Shown here one piece after another: positions 20,873 to 21,880 of a DNA stretch of 21,880 bases. The notes beneath the pieces were generated by a model that did not search any database, was not told the DNA's origin, and worked only from the letters and a program-made list of their open reading frames with translations. Location of the stretch: positions 1-21,880 of IMG/VR virus record IMGVR_UViG_3300021378_003361. One strand, written 5' to 3'. The stretch comes from a virus. The stretch's first letter is position 1. Each line of letters begins with the position of its first letter. The translations under genes and the position numbers were made by a program.

Positions 20873-20901
20873 AATATAGTACTTGTTGTACCGAATGTCA
20901 A
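20873..20901 (-). promoter_or_regulatory. Sigma70-type promoter (minus strand)
   Basis: On the minus strand TTGACA (20901-20896), 17 bp and TATATT (20878-20873). Transcription would start near 20866 and run left towards the peptide ORF, the terminator at 20724 and, on read-through, tRNA-Trp and tRNA-Pro. Confidence 0.82.
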
Positions 20902-20931
20902 GTGTTTTCTTAAAAATATTTATCTTTTATT

Positions 20932-21032
20932 TGGCTCCAGGGGGAGGATTCGAACCTCCACGGTAAATACTTTGCGAGTTATCTACCACACGATAAACAG
21001 TCGTGCGTGTCTACCAATTTCACCACCCTGGA
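20932..21032 (-). tRNA. Unusual tRNA-Asn (GUU) with long class II variable arm
   Basis: A 101-nt cloverleaf with perfect acceptor TCCAGGG/CCCTGGA, G73 and encoded CCA, D-stem GTG/CAC, anticodon stem CACGA/TCGTG, and T-stem GGAGG/CCTCC with TTCGAAT. The loop CTGTTTA gives anticodon GTT. U1-A72, G73 and GUU match known asparagine identity (E. coli tRNA-Asn also begins TCC and ends GGAGCCA). But the variable region is about 29 nt with an 8-bp stem (GGTAGATA/TATTTACC), as only Leu, Ser or Tyr tRNAs would have, the D-arm looks Leu-like, and position 37 is U rather than a purine. It begins 5 nt after the synthetase-like gene. Confidence 0.85.
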
Positions 21033-21037
21033 TAAGT

Positions 21038-21880
21038 CTATGCAGCTTGAGCAAAACTTCCTTGTTTGTCCAGTGCTGCAATCATTCTTGTCATACCAAT
21101 ACCGCCACCTACTCTTTGGAAGAAGTCAAACTTGAGGAACTCTTCTAGTTCTGCTTCTACACGTTCTTTACCAAATAGTTTGTATAGTAACTCTGCATAA
21201 TCTCCGTCTACAATACTGTGGAATGTATCACGCATCATATCAACATCACAACTACGTTCTGCTGATCCAATAGTTTCCATACCACCTAAGATAACGTCCA
21301 TCTTTTTAGCAGTATTGCCATCATCGTTACGTGCCATATTCCAGAAAGGCGATGTTAGTTCTGGGAAGTCTGTGATCAAACAACTACCAAAGTTTGCTTC
21401 CATTGCTAACTCATGTTGTGCATCCATTTCAGTATCTGCACTTACACCCCAATGCTGTTGCCATTCTCTGTATGTTTTTTCTGTTAGTGGATCAAATCCC
21501 AAGTATTCACATAATTCAATTTCCATTGCTTTAAGATCATCTACACTGCCTGGAAACTCAAACTCAAACATTGGAAAAATAATGTCGTGTCTACCTGGTA
21601 TAGCATTTGGTTCTTGTCTATAGGACGTTGAAACACAAAAAAAGCCCTTACTATCGGGCTTGCTTAATAATTCATGTTCTAACCACATCTGGCCTGTTTG
21701 GGGCAACGGCCAAACCTGGCCGGCATAATTGTACGTTGCTACATTAAATGGATCTTCACATGCGGCAAGTATGCTTAGTCTATTCTGAGTATGGACTTCT
21801 AAAAAGCCTTTGCTCAAAAAAAAGGACCTTAAAAGGCCCACAGTTTCAGTAAATTTTGTTGGATTTATTAGTTGTGTCAT
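21038..21880 (-). CDS. AsnRS-like class II aminoacyl-tRNA synthetase catalytic domain
   Basis: The 280 residues form a class IIb (AspRS/AsnRS) core. Motif 1 region is RSFFLSKGFLEVHTQ (18-32). TGQMWLEHEL (62-71) corresponds to the SGQL segment of AsnRS. Motif 2 is YRQEPN with R88 and E90, then R97-H98 and FPMFEFEF. GGMETIGSAERSCD matches the GGEI-GSxRE segment, and motif 3 is GGGIGMTR (258-265). The OB-fold anticodon-binding domain of AspRS/AsnRS is missing, unless the gene begins beyond the window edge; an ATG sits exactly at 21880, so the true start is open. It may charge the adjacent tRNA, make asparagine (AsnA-like) or modify another molecule (EpmA- or GluQRS-like). Confidence 0.85.
   Translation of the reverse strand: MTQLINPTKFTETVGLLRSFFLSKGFLEVHTQNRLSILAACEDPFNVATYNYAGQVWPLPQTGQMWLEHELLSKPDSKGFFCVSTSYRQEPNAIPGRHDIIFPMFEFEFPGSVDDLKAMEIELCEYLGFDPLTEKTYREWQQHWGVSADTEMDAQHELAMEANFGSCLITDFPELTSPFWNMARNDDGNTAKKMDVILGGMETIGSAERSCDVDMMRDTFHSIVDGDYAELLYKLFGKERVEAELEEFLKFDFFQRVGGGIGMTRMIAALDKQGSFAQAA

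Noticed and set aside
20917-20924. GATAAATA late-type box on the minus strand after the odd tRNA
   Set aside because: Lies in a very AT-rich spacer, with a better-defined early promoter just downstream; chance occurrence cannot be excluded.
20932-21032. Reading the long tRNA as tRNA-Leu or tRNA-Ser because of its variable arm
   Set aside because: With a 7-nt loop the anticodon is GTT, not a Leu or Ser anticodon, and G73 with U1-A72 does not fit leucine.
20932-21032. An intron within the long tRNA
   Set aside because: The extra bases lie in the variable region, form their own stem and leave all other arms intact; nothing resembles a group I intron.
1-21880. CRISPR arrays, insertion sequences, integrase or attachment sites
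   Set aside because: No regularly spaced direct repeats, transposase or integrase frames are visible; the repeated segments found are promoters and short tags.

Overview
The window looks like part of a tailed, T4-like (myovirus-type) phage genome from an AT-rich marine lineage. Evidence: class Ia ribonucleotide reductase plus glutaredoxin, a PAAR spike-tip protein, long repeat-bearing virion proteins, an HNH nuclease, a SleB-type wall hydrolase, phage tRNAs, and repeated ATAAATA boxes that match the T4 late-promoter core. The host is probably a proteobacterium. A DUF1127 protein (a family typical of Alphaproteobacteria) and the overall resemblance to pelagic phages favour an alphaproteobacterium such as a SAR11 or SAR116 relative, but this is inference.

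Layout. 1-875: C-terminus of a virion protein and a conserved unknown gene. 941-4957: nrdA, nrdB, a glutaredoxin and an Sm-like small protein. 4969-7813: PAAR protein and an 847-residue fibre-like protein. 7925-10277: small unknown genes and an HNH nuclease; several have sigma70-type promoters with an exact 17-bp spacer. 10299-14516: wall hydrolase, P-loop kinase, degenerate staphylococcal-nuclease-like protein, a 731-residue membrane/coiled-coil protein and one unknown. 14561-17458: a host-takeover block with translation initiation factor IF3, ribosomal protein bS21, Hsp20, ClpS and GMP reductase. 17470-20483: a PD-(D/E)XK-type nuclease, a group of small basic proteins including DUF1127, a YqgE/AlgH homologue and small unknowns. 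20484-21880, on the minus strand: tRNA-Pro, tRNA-Trp, a structured RNA candidate, a tiny ORF with its own promoter and terminator, an unusual tRNA, and an AsnRS-like class II synthetase core.

The strongest candidate for a new system is at the right end. A stand-alone AsnRS-like catalytic domain ends 5 nt before a 101-nt tRNA that has Asn-type identity elements (GUU anticodon, U1-A72, G73), a very long class II variable arm and U at position 37. A second notable pattern is a 5' cassette: three genes have ATAAATA exactly 5 nt before the ATG, which predicts leaderless late mRNAs. Two of them (a P-loop kinase and a putative nuclease) also share the N-terminal tag MRANEL...EG, which resembles a capsid-targeting tag for injected internal proteins. 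The adjacent IF3-bS21 pair could retune the host 30S subunit, perhaps in favour of such mRNAs; that link is speculative.
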